Below are positions 56,551 through 64,000 of a DNA stretch of 64,000 nucleotides, piece after piece. The notes beneath the pieces were generated by a model that was given only the letters and a program-made list of their open reading frames with translations, had not been told where the DNA came from and made no database searches. This stretch comes from Microbacterium sp. YJN-G. Its GTDB lineage: Bacteria > Actinomycetota > Actinomycetes > Actinomycetales > Microbacteriaceae. Position 1 is the first letter of the stretch; every line of letters begins with the position of its first letter. The translations under genes were made by a program, and so were the position numbers. The stretch is taken from assembly GCF_015040615.1 (NCBI RefSeq), contig NZ_CP060402.1, positions 1,240,001 to 1,304,000 on the forward strand, written 5' to 3'.

Positions 56551-58605
56551 ATGACTCTGACCGAACCCACCCGACGAAGGCTTCCCATGGCGGACCACGT
56601 GCGCGGCAAGCGCTCCGCGGTCACCTGCGAGCTCAAGTGCGCCAACGCCTGCCTCGGACCGGAGTGCAACACCTCCGCCAACGAGGACTTCCGCTCGATC
56701 GCCTCGGCGGTCTTCTCCCGCCGTGCGCTGTTCGGCCTCGGCGCCGCCGCGGCAGTCGCGGTCGCCGTCGGCGCCGGCCGTCAGGCGCCCGTCTCGGCTC
56801 CGTCGGCCGCCGGCGTCGCCGGCCCCGGCGCGTCGTTCGCGCGGCCCGGCCGCGCCGGTCTCGCCTTCACACCGATCGCCCCGGTGCCGGCCGAGGTGGA
56901 TGCGGTGACCGTGCCCGACGGCTACACATGGAAGCCGATCATCCGGTGGGGCGACCCGCTGTTCTCGAGCACCCCGGCGTTCGACATCGCCGCGCAGAGC
57001 CCCGAGGCGCAGGCCGGCCAGTTCGGTTACAACTGCGACTACCTCGACATCATCGCCGACCCGAGCGGGAAGGCCGGCGTGCTGGTGAACAATCACGAGT
57101 ACGTCAATCCCGGCCTGATGTTCCCGCCGACCACGGATGCCGCAGAGCTGCGCCGCCGCGGCGACATCTACAAGGCCGCCCAGGGCATGTCGGTCGTCGA
57201 GATCCGCCGTCGCCGGGTCGGTGACCCGTGGGAGTACGTCGTCGACGGGCGCCGCAACCGCCGGATCACCGTCGAGACCGTGTTCGAACTGACCGGGCCC
57301 GCGGCCGGATCCGACCTCGTCAAGACCGCAGCCGACCCCGAGGGACGCTGGGTCCACGGCACCCTCGGCAACTGCGCCGGCGGCACCACGCCGTGGGGCA
57401 CCGTGCTCTCGGGTGAGGAGAACTTCAACGGCTACTTCGCCTGGGCCGCCGACACCCCCGCGCAGAAGCGGTACAGCGGGACGAGCACCACCTCGACCTC
57501 CACCGGATGGGAGGCGTACGACCCCCGGTTCGACGCGCACGACCCCGGCTACGTCAACGAGCCCAACCGCTTCGGGTACATCGTCGAGATCGACCCGCAG
57601 GATCCGACGGCCACGCCGCGCAAGCACACCGCGATGGGGCGCTTCAAGCACGAGGGCGCCAACGTGACCGTGGCCGAGGACGGCCGGGTCGTCGCCTACA
57701 TGGGCGACGATGAGCGCAACGACTACCTGTACAAGTTCGTGTCGAAGAACCGCGTCTCGGGCTCGCGCCGCAAGAACCTCGAACTGCTCAGCGAGGGCGA
57801 CCTGTACGTGGCGAAGTTCCGCGGCAACTCGCCGGCCGGGCAGATCACCGGAACCGGCGCGCTGCCCGCAGACGGCGCCTTCGACGGCACCGGCGAATGG
57901 ATCCCGCTGACCCGCGACGGCCAGAGCGTGGTGCCCGGGTTCAGCATCGAAGAGGTGCTCGTGCACACGCGCCTGGCGGCCGACGCCGTCGGCGCCACGA
58001 AGATGGACCGTCCTGAGGATGTGGAGCCGAACCCGGTCACGGGCAAGGTCTACGTCGCCCTGACGAACAACTCGCGTCGCACCGCGCTCGACGAGGCGAA
58101 CCCGCTCACCGGCAACCGCTACGGCCACGTGATCGAGCTCACCGAGACGGCCGGTCAGGGCGGCCGCACCTTCGGCTGGAGCATCCTGCTGCTGTGCGGC
58201 GACCCGAACAGCTTCGAGGGCGCCTACTTCGCGGGCTACCCGAAGGAGCTCGTCTCGCCGATCTCGTGCCCCGACAACGTCGCCTTCGACTCGGCGGGTG
58301 ACCTGTGGATCTCCACCGACGGCGCACCGGGCACGATCGGCTACGGCGACGGACTGTTCAAGGTGCCCCTCGAGGGACCCGAGCGCGGCCGGGTGCAGCA
58401 GTTCCTCTCCGTGCCGCGGGATGCCGAGACCTGCGGTCCGGTCATCCACGACAAGGAGGGGCTCGTGTTCGTGGCGGTGCAGCATCCGGGCGAGGACGGC
58501 ACCTTCGACCAGCCGCGATCGCTGTTCCCGGACTACGGCTCCACCGCCCCGGGCGACGTGGCGAACGCGCCCCGCCCGTCGGTCGTGCAGGCGTACCGCG
58601 CCTGA
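56551..58605 (+). CDS. PhoX-family (DUF839) exported protein, putative alkaline phosphatase
   Basis: The 684-residue product has a twin-arginine signal (FSRRALFGLGAAAAVAVAVG, about residues 55-75), preceded by an unusually long cysteine-containing leader (CELKCANACLGPEC). The mature part is a DUF839/PhoX beta-propeller, with NNHEYVNPGLMF, GEENFNGYF, AYMGDDERNDYLYKFVS and RPEDVEPNPVTGKVYVALTNN. PhoX enzymes are calcium/iron alkaline phosphatases that free phosphate outside the cell. AGGAGG lies 4 bases before the ATG at 56551. Phosphatase activity is inferred; some family members have none shown. Confidence 0.85.
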   Translation: MTLTEPTRRRLPMADHVRGKRSAVTCELKCANACLGPECNTSANEDFRSIASAVFSRRALFGLGAAAAVAVAVGAGRQAPVSAPSAAGVAGPGASFARPGRAGLAFTPIAPVPAEVDAVTVPDGYTWKPIIRWGDPLFSSTPAFDIAAQSPEAQAGQFGYNCDYLDIIADPSGKAGVLVNNHEYVNPGLMFPPTTDAAELRRRGDIYKAAQGMSVVEIRRRRVGDPWEYVVDGRRNRRITVETVFELTGPAAGSDLVKTAADPEGRWVHGTLGNCAGGTTPWGTVLSGEENFNGYFAWAADTPAQKRYSGTSTTSTSTGWEAYDPRFDAHDPGYVNEPNRFGYIVEIDPQDPTATPRKHTAMGRFKHEGANVTVAEDGRVVAYMGDDERNDYLYKFVSKNRVSGSRRKNLELLSEGDLYVAKFRGNSPAGQITGTGALPADGAFDGTGEWIPLTRDGQSVVPGFSIEEVLVHTRLAADAVGATKMDRPEDVEPNPVTGKVYVALTNNSRRTALDEANPLTGNRYGHVIELTETAGQGGRTFGWSILLLCGDPNSFEGAYFAGYPKELVSPISCPDNVAFDSAGDLWISTDGAPGTIGYGDGLFKVPLEGPERGRVQQFLSVPRDAETCGPVIHDKEGLVFVAVQHPGEDGTFDQPRSLFPDYGSTAPGDVANAPRPSVVQAYRA

Positions 58606-58630
58606 GACGCGGGTCACGGTACACGCGAGC

Positions 58631-58667
58631 ACGGCGCCGCGGGAGCGATCGGCTCCCGCGGCGCCGT
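58631..58667 (+). terminator. Terminator after the PhoX-like gene
   Basis: ACGGCGCCGCGGGAGC (58631-58646) pairs perfectly with GCTCCCGCGGCGCCGT (58652-58667) around a 5-base loop. Confidence 0.8.
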
Positions 58668-58744
58668 CGTGTCGTGTCCGGCGGCGCCGTCGTGGGCGTA
58701 CTCCACGGCATCCGGCGGACTCGTCGTCCCCCTGCGGTTTCGGC

Positions 58745-58750
58745 TATTCT
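58745..58750 (+). promoter_or_regulatory. -10 box of the nusA-infB operon
   Basis: TATTCT matches TANNNT and gives nusA a leader of about 50 bases. The leader holds a perfect 8-bp hairpin, CCCGCGGA with TCCGCGGG (about 58760-58782). Confidence 0.45.
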
Positions 58751-58807
58751 GGACGGATGCCCGCGGAGCATTCGTCCGCGGGGAGAGCTGAATAGAGGAG
58801 ACCGCTG

Positions 58808-59797
58808 ATGGACATCGAACTCGCACTGCTTCGCGGAATCGAGAAGGAGAAGGCGATCCCCTTCGAGGAGCTCGTCTCGATCATCGAGCAGGCCATCCTC
58901 ACCGCGTACGGCAAGCACGTCTCGGCAGACGGCGTGGTGCCCGAGGGTGTGCGGGTCGAACTCGACCGCAAGACCGGCCACGTCGCCGTGCTCCAGCCCG
59001 TCCACGACGATGAGGGCGCCGTCATCGGCGAGGAGGAGGCCACGCCTGACGACTTCGGGCGCATCGCGGCCTACGCGGCCAAGCAGGTCATCGGCCAGCG
59101 GCTGCGCGACATCGCCGACGACGCGGTGCTCGGCGAGTTCCGCGGTAAGGAGGGCGACATCGTCGCCGGCGTCATCCAGCAGGGTCCCAACCCGCGCATG
59201 ATCCACGTCGACCTCGGCACGGTCGAGGCGATCCTCCCGCCCGAGGAGCAGGTCCCCGGCGAGGAGTATGCACACGGCACGCGGCTGCGGGTCTACGTGA
59301 CCAGCGTCGCGAAGGGCGCCAAGGGCCCGCAGATCACCGTGTCGCGCACGCACCCGGGCCTGGTCCGCAAGCTGTTCGCGCTCGAGGTGCCCGAGATCGC
59401 CGCCGGTCTCGTCGAGATCGTCTCGCTCGCCCGTGAGGCGGGCCACCGCACGAAGATCGCCGTGCGCGCCAACGACCCGTCGGTCAACGCCAAGGGATCA
59501 TGCATCGGCGAGATGGGCCGGCGCGTGCGCGCGGTCACCGAGGAGCTCTCGGGCGAGAAGGTCGACATCGTCGACCACCACCCCGACCTCGCCACCTTCG
59601 TCGCCAACGCGCTGTCGCCGGCGAAGGTGACCTCGGCGTTCGTTCTGGATGCCGGGACCAAGGCCGTGCGTGCACTGGTGCCCGACTACCAGCTGTCGCT
59701 CGCGATCGGCAAGGAGGGCCAGAACGCCCGTCTCGCCGCGAAGCTGACCGGCGCGAAGATCGACATCCAGCCCGACAGCGTGATGAACGAGGGGTGA
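58808..59797 (+). CDS. nusA: Transcription elongation/termination factor NusA
   Basis: NusA binds RNA polymerase and RNA to control pausing, termination and antitermination. The 329-residue product has the N-terminal polymerase-binding domain, an S1 domain (about 105-180), and two KH domains with GSCIGEMGRRVRAV and LAIGKEGQNARLAAKLTG. It lacks the acidic repeats of the E. coli protein, as in other actinobacteria. GAGGAGA precedes the ATG. rimP, normally just upstream, is absent; a phosphatase-like gene is there instead. Confidence 0.96.
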   Translation: MDIELALLRGIEKEKAIPFEELVSIIEQAILTAYGKHVSADGVVPEGVRVELDRKTGHVAVLQPVHDDEGAVIGEEEATPDDFGRIAAYAAKQVIGQRLRDIADDAVLGEFRGKEGDIVAGVIQQGPNPRMIHVDLGTVEAILPPEEQVPGEEYAHGTRLRVYVTSVAKGAKGPQITVSRTHPGLVRKLFALEVPEIAAGLVEIVSLAREAGHRTKIAVRANDPSVNAKGSCIGEMGRRVRAVTEELSGEKVDIVDHHPDLATFVANALSPAKVTSAFVLDAGTKAVRALVPDYQLSLAIGKEGQNARLAAKLTGAKIDIQPDSVMNEG

Positions 59798-59869
59798 CGC
59801 CCGCCGAGCATCACGCGCCCCGGCGCGCGCACGGTGCGGCGGGCATCGATCCAGGTGGCGAGGTGTAGG

Positions 59870-60142
59870 ATGGAACCTGTACGGACGTGTGTCGGTTGCC
59901 GCGGACGTGCCTCTCGATCCGCCCTGATCAGGGTGGCCCAGCACAACGGTGAGCTCGTCTTCGACGAGCGAGCGGTGCTGCCGGGGAGAGGGGCGTGGCT
60001 GCATCCGTCACACGAATGCCTGGATGCCGCACTGCGGCGCCGGGCTTTCGCACGAGCATTGCGCGTATCACCGGCCACCGGGTTCCCCGAGGCCGAGGAC
60101 ACGCAGACCACCGAACGGTACTTCCACCGAAACAAAGGCTGA
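59870..60142 (+). CDS. YlxR-family protein
   Basis: The 90-residue basic product has the YlxR signature RTCVGCRGRASRSALIRV and GRGAWLHPSHECLDAAL. YlxR proteins lie between nusA and infB in most Gram-positive bacteria; they bind RNA or nucleoid and have been linked to RNase P and to gene regulation. The start ATG at 59870 agrees with the family's N-terminus; an in-frame start at 59834 adds unrelated residues. Confidence 0.9.
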   Translation: MEPVRTCVGCRGRASRSALIRVAQHNGELVFDERAVLPGRGAWLHPSHECLDAALRRRAFARALRVSPATGFPEAEDTQTTERYFHRNKG

Positions 60143-60169
60143 ACGGCTATGGAAACAAAGTGAACGGCT
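60131..60169. repeat. Imperfect direct repeat after ylxR
   Basis: AACAAAGGCTGAACGGCT (60131-60148) and AACAAAG-TGAACGGCT (60154-60169) repeat across the ylxR stop codon. They are A-rich for this genome. Confidence 0.5.
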
Positions 60170-60196
60170 CGAAATGAGACCCGTCCGCGACTAGTG

Positions 60197-60217
60197 GTCT
60201 GCCCTGCCAGGGCGGAC
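60197..60217 (+). other. Leader hairpin ahead of infB
   Basis: GTCTGCCCTG and CAGGGCGGAC form a 10-bp stem (one wobble) 20 bases before the infB start. It may be an attenuator or a processing site. Confidence 0.4.
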
Positions 60218-60236
60218 TGACCCTGACAGGAGAATT

Positions 60237-62993
60237 GTGGCTGGTAAACCACGCGTGCACGAGATCGCCGCTGAACTCGGCGTCGACAGCAAGTTCGCAC
60301 TCGCGAAGCTCAAGGAGCTCGGCGAGTTCGTGAAGAGTCCCTCATCGACCATCGAGCCGCCGGTGGCGCGCAAGCTTCGCGCTGCCATCGCCGCCGATCC
60401 GTCGGCGAAGCCGGCCGCCAAGGCCGACGAGAAGCCCGCCGCCAAGGCGCCCGCTTCCGCTCCCAGGCCCGGCGCCCCCGTGCCCGGCCCGAAGCCCGGC
60501 CCCGCCAAGCCCGCAGCGCCTCAGGCTCCGGCCGCCGCGCCCGAGCAGTCCGCCCCCGAGCAGGCGGCGCCCGCAGCCGAGGAGAAGCCCGCGGCTCCGG
60601 CCCCGGGTGCGGCCAAGCCCGCAGCCCCCAAGCCGGGCGGCGGTGGCGCACCCAAGCCGGGTGCTCCGCGCCCCGGCAACAACCCGTTCTCGTCCGCGCA
60701 GGGCATGGGTCAGCGTCCGGCGGGTCCCCGCCCGGGCAACAACCCGTTCGCCTCCGCGCAGGGCATGGGCCAGCGTCCGACCCCGGGCAACATCCCGCGG
60801 CCGCAGGCTCCGCGTCCCGGCTCCCCGCGCATCGGCGCGCCTCGCCCCGGTCGTCCCGGTGGCGCGCGCGGCGGTCAGGGTGCTCGTCCCGGCGCACCGT
60901 TCCAGCAGCGCTCCGGCGGCCCCGGTCGTCCGGGTGCAGGTGCCGGCGCCGGTGCAGGTGGCGGTTTCCAGCGTCCCGGTGGCGGCGGCGGCTTCGCCGG
61001 TCGCCCCGGTGGTGGTGGCGGCCGTGGCCGCGGTCCCGGCGGTGGCACCGCCGGTGCCTTCGGCAAGGGCGGCGGCAAGAGCAAGCAGCGCAAGTCGCGT
61101 CGGGCGAAGCGGCAGGAATTCGAGATGCGGTCGGCGCCGGTCGTCGGCGGCGTCAACGTCTCCAAGGGCAACGGCGAGACGATCCGCCTGCGTCGCGGTG
61201 CATCGATCGCCGACTTCGCGGACAAGCTCGAGGCACTGAACGGCTACACCGTCCAGCCCGGCACGCTCGTCACCATCCTGTTCAACCTGGGCGAGATGGC
61301 CACGGCGACCGAGTCGCTGGACGAGGCGACCTTCGAGGTCCTCGGTGCCGAGCTCGGCTACAAGATCCAGATGGTCTCGCCCGAGGACGAGGACAAGGAG
61401 CTCCTCGAGGGCTTCGGCCTCAACCTCGAGCAGGAGCTCGAGGAGGAGGACGAGGACGACCTCGAGATCCGTCCTCCCGTGGTCACCGTCATGGGTCACG
61501 TCGACCACGGTAAGACCCGCCTGCTGGACGCGATCCGTCAGACGAACGTCATCGAGGGCGAGGCCGGCGGCATCACCCAGCACATCGGTGCGTACCAGAT
61601 CTGGACCGAGCACGACGGCATCGAGCGTGCGGTCACCTTCATCGACACCCCGGGTCACGAGGCGTTCACCGCCATGCGTGCCCGTGGTGCGCAGGTGACC
61701 GACATCGCGATCCTCGTGGTCGCCGCCGACGACGGCATCATGCCGCAGACGGTGGAGGCGCTGAACCACGCCCAGGCGGCCCAGGTGCCGATCGTGGTCG
61801 CGGTCAACAAGGTCGACAAGCCCGAGGCCAACCCCGCCAAGGTGCGCCAGCAGCTCACCGAGTACGGTCTGGTCGCCGAGGAGTACGGCGGAGACGTGAT
61901 GTTCGTCGACGTGTCGGCCCGTCAGGGCACCGGCATCCAGGAGCTCATCGACGCCGTCCTGCTGACGGCCGACGCGGGCCTGGACCTCACAGCCAACCCG
62001 AACAAGGCGGCGCGAGGCGTCGCGATCGAGGCGAAGCTCGACAAGGGCCGCGGTTCGGTCGCCACGGTGCTCATCCAGTCCGGAACGCTGCGCGTCGGCG
62101 ATGCGATCGTCGCGGGCACCGCGTACGGCCGCGTCCGCGCCATGCTCGACGAGAACGGCGAGACCGTCACCGAGGCGGCGCCTTCGCGTCCGGTTCAGGT
62201 GCAGGGTCTGAACTCCGTGCCCCGCGCCGGTGACACCTTCATCGTCACCGACGAGGACCGCATGGCTCGCCAGATCGCCGAGAAGCGCGAAGCCGTCGAG
62301 CGCAACGCCCAGCTGGCCAAGGCCCGCAAGCGCATCTCGCTCGAGGACTTCACCCGTGCTCTCGAAGAGGGCAAGGTCGAGACGCTCAACCTCATCATCA
62401 AGGGCGACGTGTCCGGTGCCGTCGAGGCGCTGGAGGAGTCGCTGCTCAAGATCGAGGTCGACGACTCGGTGCAGCTGCGCATCATCCACCGCGGTGTCGG
62501 CGCCATCACCGAGTCGGACGTCAACCTCGCGACGATCGACAACGCGATCATCGTGGGCTTCAACGTCCGTCCGGATGCGAAGGCACGCGAGGCGTCCAAC
62601 CGCGAAGGCGTGGACATCCGCTTCTACTCGGTGATCTACTCGGCCATCGAGGAGATCGAGAACTCCCTCAAGGGCATGCTCAAGCCGGAGTTCGAAGAGG
62701 TCCAGTCGGGTGTCGCCGAGATCCGCGAGGTGTTCCGCTCGTCGAAGTTCGGCAACATCGCCGGTGTCATCGTCCGCTCGGGAACGATCACGCGCAACGC
62801 CAAGGCGCGCGTCATCCGCGACGGCGTCGTCATCGCCGATGGCCTGGCCATCGAGTCGCTGCGCCGCTTCAAGGATGACGTCACCGAGGTCCGCACGGAC
62901 TTCGAGGCCGGTATCGGCCTGGGCAAGTACAACGACATCCAGATCGGCGACGAGATCGAGACCACGGAGATGGTCGAGAAGCCTCGAGGCTGA
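60237..62993 (+). CDS. infB: Translation initiation factor IF-2
   Basis: This GTPase brings initiator tRNA to the 30S subunit. The 918-residue product has a small N-terminal domain, then residues 50 to 285 rich in Pro, Ala, Gly and Arg, including near-perfect copies of [16 protein letters not shown], then a basic stretch. The G domain starts near 415 with [31 protein letters not shown] and VAVNKVDK, followed by domains II-IV. The GTG start has AGGAGA 4 bases upstream. It follows ylxR and is ended by a strong terminator. Confidence 0.97.
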   Translation: MAGKPRVHEIAAELGVDSKFALAKLKELGEFVKSPSSTIEPPVARKLRAAIAADPSAKPAAKADEKPAAKAPASAPRPGAPVPGPKPGPAKPAAPQAPAAAPEQSAPEQAAPAAEEKPAAPAPGAAKPAAPKPGGGGAPKPGAPRPGNNPFSSAQGMGQRPAGPRPGNNPFASAQGMGQRPTPGNIPRPQAPRPGSPRIGAPRPGRPGGARGGQGARPGAPFQQRSGGPGRPGAGAGAGAGGGFQRPGGGGGFAGRPGGGGGRGRGPGGGTAGAFGKGGGKSKQRKSRRAKRQEFEMRSAPVVGGVNVSKGNGETIRLRRGASIADFADKLEALNGYTVQPGTLVTILFNLGEMATATESLDEATFEVLGAELGYKIQMVSPEDEDKELLEGFGLNLEQELEEEDEDDLEIRPPVVTVMGHVDHGKTRLLDAIRQTNVIEGEAGGITQHIGAYQIWTEHDGIERAVTFIDTPGHEAFTAMRARGAQVTDIAILVVAADDGIMPQTVEALNHAQAAQVPIVVAVNKVDKPEANPAKVRQQLTEYGLVAEEYGGDVMFVDVSARQGTGIQELIDAVLLTADAGLDLTANPNKAARGVAIEAKLDKGRGSVATVLIQSGTLRVGDAIVAGTAYGRVRAMLDENGETVTEAAPSRPVQVQGLNSVPRAGDTFIVTDEDRMARQIAEKREAVERNAQLAKARKRISLEDFTRALEEGKVETLNLIIKGDVSGAVEALEESLLKIEVDDSVQLRIIHRGVGAITESDVNLATIDNAIIVGFNVRPDAKAREASNREGVDIRFYSVIYSAIEEIENSLKGMLKPEFEEVQSGVAEIREVFRSSKFGNIAGVIVRSGTITRNAKARVIRDGVVIADGLAIESLRRFKDDVTEVRTDFEAGIGLGKYNDIQIGDEIETTEMVEKPRG

Positions 62994-63006
62994 TCCGAAA
63001 GACAGC

Positions 63007-63036
63007 GATGAGGGGCGCCTGCGGGCGCCCCTCATC
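63007..63036 (+). terminator. Terminator or attenuator between infB and rbfA
   Basis: GATGAGGGGCGCC (63007-63019) pairs perfectly with GGCGCCCCTCATC (63024-63036) around TGCG. It lies 20 bases before rbfA, so rbfA would depend on read-through or on a promoter not seen. Confidence 0.75.
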
Positions 63037-63056
63037 AGTCACACAGGGAGTGGGAA

Positions 63057-63506
63057 ATGGCTGGAGAACGACAGGCCCGGCTGGCGGATCGCATCCGCGT
63101 CATCCTCGCCGAGCGCCTCGAGAAGGGGCTGCGCGACCCGCGCCTCGGGTTCGTGACCATCACCGACGTGCGCGTCTCAGGTGACCTCCAGCACGCATCC
63201 GTGTTCTACACGGTGCTGGGCTCCGATGAGGAGCGCGTCGCGAGCGGTGCGGCGCTGAACTCGGCGACCGGGATGCTGCGCAAGGAGGTCGGACGCCAGC
63301 TGAACGTGCGTCTGGTGCCGACTCTCGAGTTCATCCCCGACGCGCTGCCCGAGACGGCGGGGCACATCGCCGACCTGCTTCGCCAGGCGCGCGAGCGCGA
63401 CGCCGAGGTGGCGAAGCTCGCCGCCGGTGCCACGCACGCCGGAGACGCGGACCCCTACGTCCGCGACGCCGACGACGAGGACGACGAGGACCACCTCGAC
63501 CGCTGA
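63057..63506 (+). CDS. rbfA: Ribosome-binding factor A
   Basis: RbfA helps mature the 5' end of 16S rRNA in the 30S subunit. The 149-residue product is a single KH-like domain (RLADRIRVILAERLEKGLRDPRLGFVTITDVRVSGDLQHASVFYTVLG), with a longer acidic tail (DADDEDDEDHLDR). The ATG follows GGGAG. It is the last gene of the nusA-infB segment. Confidence 0.96.
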   Translation: MAGERQARLADRIRVILAERLEKGLRDPRLGFVTITDVRVSGDLQHASVFYTVLGSDEERVASGAALNSATGMLRKEVGRQLNVRLVPTLEFIPDALPETAGHIADLLRQARERDAEVAKLAAGATHAGDADPYVRDADDEDDEDHLDR

Positions 63507-63519
63507 CCCCTCCTTCCTT

Positions 63520-63605
63520 CCGCCGAAACCCCTCCTGAGCGTCGAGACCCCTCGTGAATCGCGCGAATCACGAGGGGTTTCGGCAACTGTGAGGGGTTTC
63601 GGCGG
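63520..63605. repeat. Nested palindromes with core GAGGGGTTTCGG
   Basis: An outer 15-bp perfect inverted repeat (CCGCCGAAACCCCTC at 63520-63534, GAGGGGTTTCGGCGG at 63591-63605) encloses an inner 11-bp one (ACCCCTCGTGA at 63547-63557, TCACGAGGGGT at 63568-63578). Four copies of the ACCCCTC/GAGGGGT core result. It fills the gap between convergent rbfA and mutY and can act as a terminator both ways. Confidence 0.75.
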
Positions 63606-63627
63606 AGTGCGCGGGGGAGTCGCGGAG

Positions 63628-64000
63628 TCAGCGGGGGAGGAGCAGGGCGTTGTCGGCGGCCTCGACGAGGCCGTCGGCGATGAGCGAGTCGATCGCGCGG
63701 TCGCGCTGAGCGGCATCCGGCCAATCGGCCAGCACCTCATCGGCGGGCAGCCGATGGCCGTCGGCGTTTCGCAGAGCGCGCAGCACGCCACCGCGCGCCT
63801 GCCGATCCGAACCCTCGTACTTCGCCTGCCTGCGTCGGCCGTCACCCGTGTCGGGGCGGCCCTCGCGCAGCCAGGCGCAGCTCGCCGCGAGAGGACACTG
63901 CTCGCAGCGAGGTGATCGCGCCGTGCACACGGTCGCGCCGAGCTCCATCATCGCCGCGTTGAAGACCGCCGACTCCGCGTCGTCGTCCGGCAGCAGTGCT
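63628..64000 (-). CDS. mutY: A/G-specific adenine glycosylase, C-terminal part (partial)
   Basis: Only the C-terminal 123 codons lie in the window; the gene continues to the right. The visible part has NAAMMELGATVCTARSPRC and the full iron-sulfur cluster pattern Cys-x6-Cys-x2-Cys-x5-Cys, as in MutY and endonuclease III. The tail after the cluster is short and lacks a visible MutT-like 8-oxoG recognition domain, so it is a minimal form. MutY removes adenine mispaired with 8-oxoguanine. Confidence 0.82.
   Translation of the reverse strand, partial: ALLPDDDAESAVFNAAMMELGATVCTARSPRCEQCPLAASCAWLREGRPDTGDGRRRQAKYEGSDRQARGGVLRALRNADGHRLPADEVLADWPDAAQRDRAIDSLIADGLVEAADNALLLPR

Noticed and set aside
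59866..59871. TAGGAT as a -10 box for ylxR
   Set aside because: It overlaps the ATG at 59870, so it cannot serve that start; ylxR is most likely read from the nusA promoter.
60342..63035. An 897-codon minus-strand reading opposite infB
   Set aside because: It is an antisense shadow of IF-2, with no recognisable domain.

Overview
This window is a GC-rich chromosomal segment (about 70% G+C) from an actinobacterium, most likely Microbacterium or a close relative in Microbacteriaceae. The evidence is the argS-lysA-hom-thrB-rho-prfA ... prmC-tsaC-wecA-atp gene order, the dxr-rseP-ispG-proS-nusA-infB-rbfA order, the long low-complexity N-termini of Rho and IF2, and the many genes that have a TANNNT -10 box only 7-10 bases before the start codon, as expected for leaderless transcripts. 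No prophage, insertion sequence, CRISPR array, rRNA or tRNA gene was seen.

Layout. (1) 205-6394: an amino-sugar uptake module. An NgcE-F-G-type ABC importer, a SIS-domain protein and a MurR/RpiR regulator lie on the minus strand. A BadF-type sugar kinase diverges from them, with an operator-like inverted repeat and overlapping promoters between. (2) 6439-17926: argS, an LmeA-like membrane protein, a GIY-YIG gene set in interspersed repeats, a BrkB/YihY protein, then lysA, hom, thrB, rho and prfA. thrC and rpmE, often found in this cluster, are absent. (3) 17973-19528: cysK-cysE, inverted relative to the genes around it. (4) 19631-29942: prmC, tsaC, a WecA-type transferase, an AtpI-like protein and the complete F1Fo ATP synthase operon atpBEFHAGDC, which ends in a short epsilon subunit and a strong terminator. 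(5) 30016-38569: a mixed block of YaaA, a DUF4870 protein, an aldo/keto reductase, a PP2C phosphatase, an orphan EccC/FtsK-like tandem ATPase, asparaginase, OsmC and PlsC. (6) 38692-48058: an FKBP lipoprotein, dxr, a MurE-like ligase, the RseP/Rip1 protease, a fused TrpE-TrpG anthranilate synthase, ispG and an AlaX-like editing protein. The anthranilate synthase is preceded by a classical trp attenuator whose leader peptide has tandem Trp codons. (7) 48180-56403: an FAD oxidoreductase with an ECF41/SigJ-like sigma factor and a matching ECF41 promoter, an RNB ribonuclease, a PEP mutase/isocitrate lyase-family protein, a VapBC toxin-antitoxin pair, proS and a LOG-family protein. (8) 56551-64000: a Tat-exported PhoX-like protein, nusA-ylxR-infB-rbfA, and the 3' part of mutY.

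Most genes are housekeeping. They cover Thr/Lys/Cys/Trp synthesis, MEP isoprenoid synthesis (dxr, ispG), translation and its modification (argS, proS, prfA, prmC, tsaC, infB, rbfA), transcription termination (rho, nusA) and energy conservation. The most notable material is regulatory: the trp attenuator read from an apparently leaderless leader peptide, the ECF41-type promoter in front of its own sigma operon, and the MurR intergenic region. The repeat clusters and the orphan tandem ATPase beside a PP2C phosphatase are the least explained parts.
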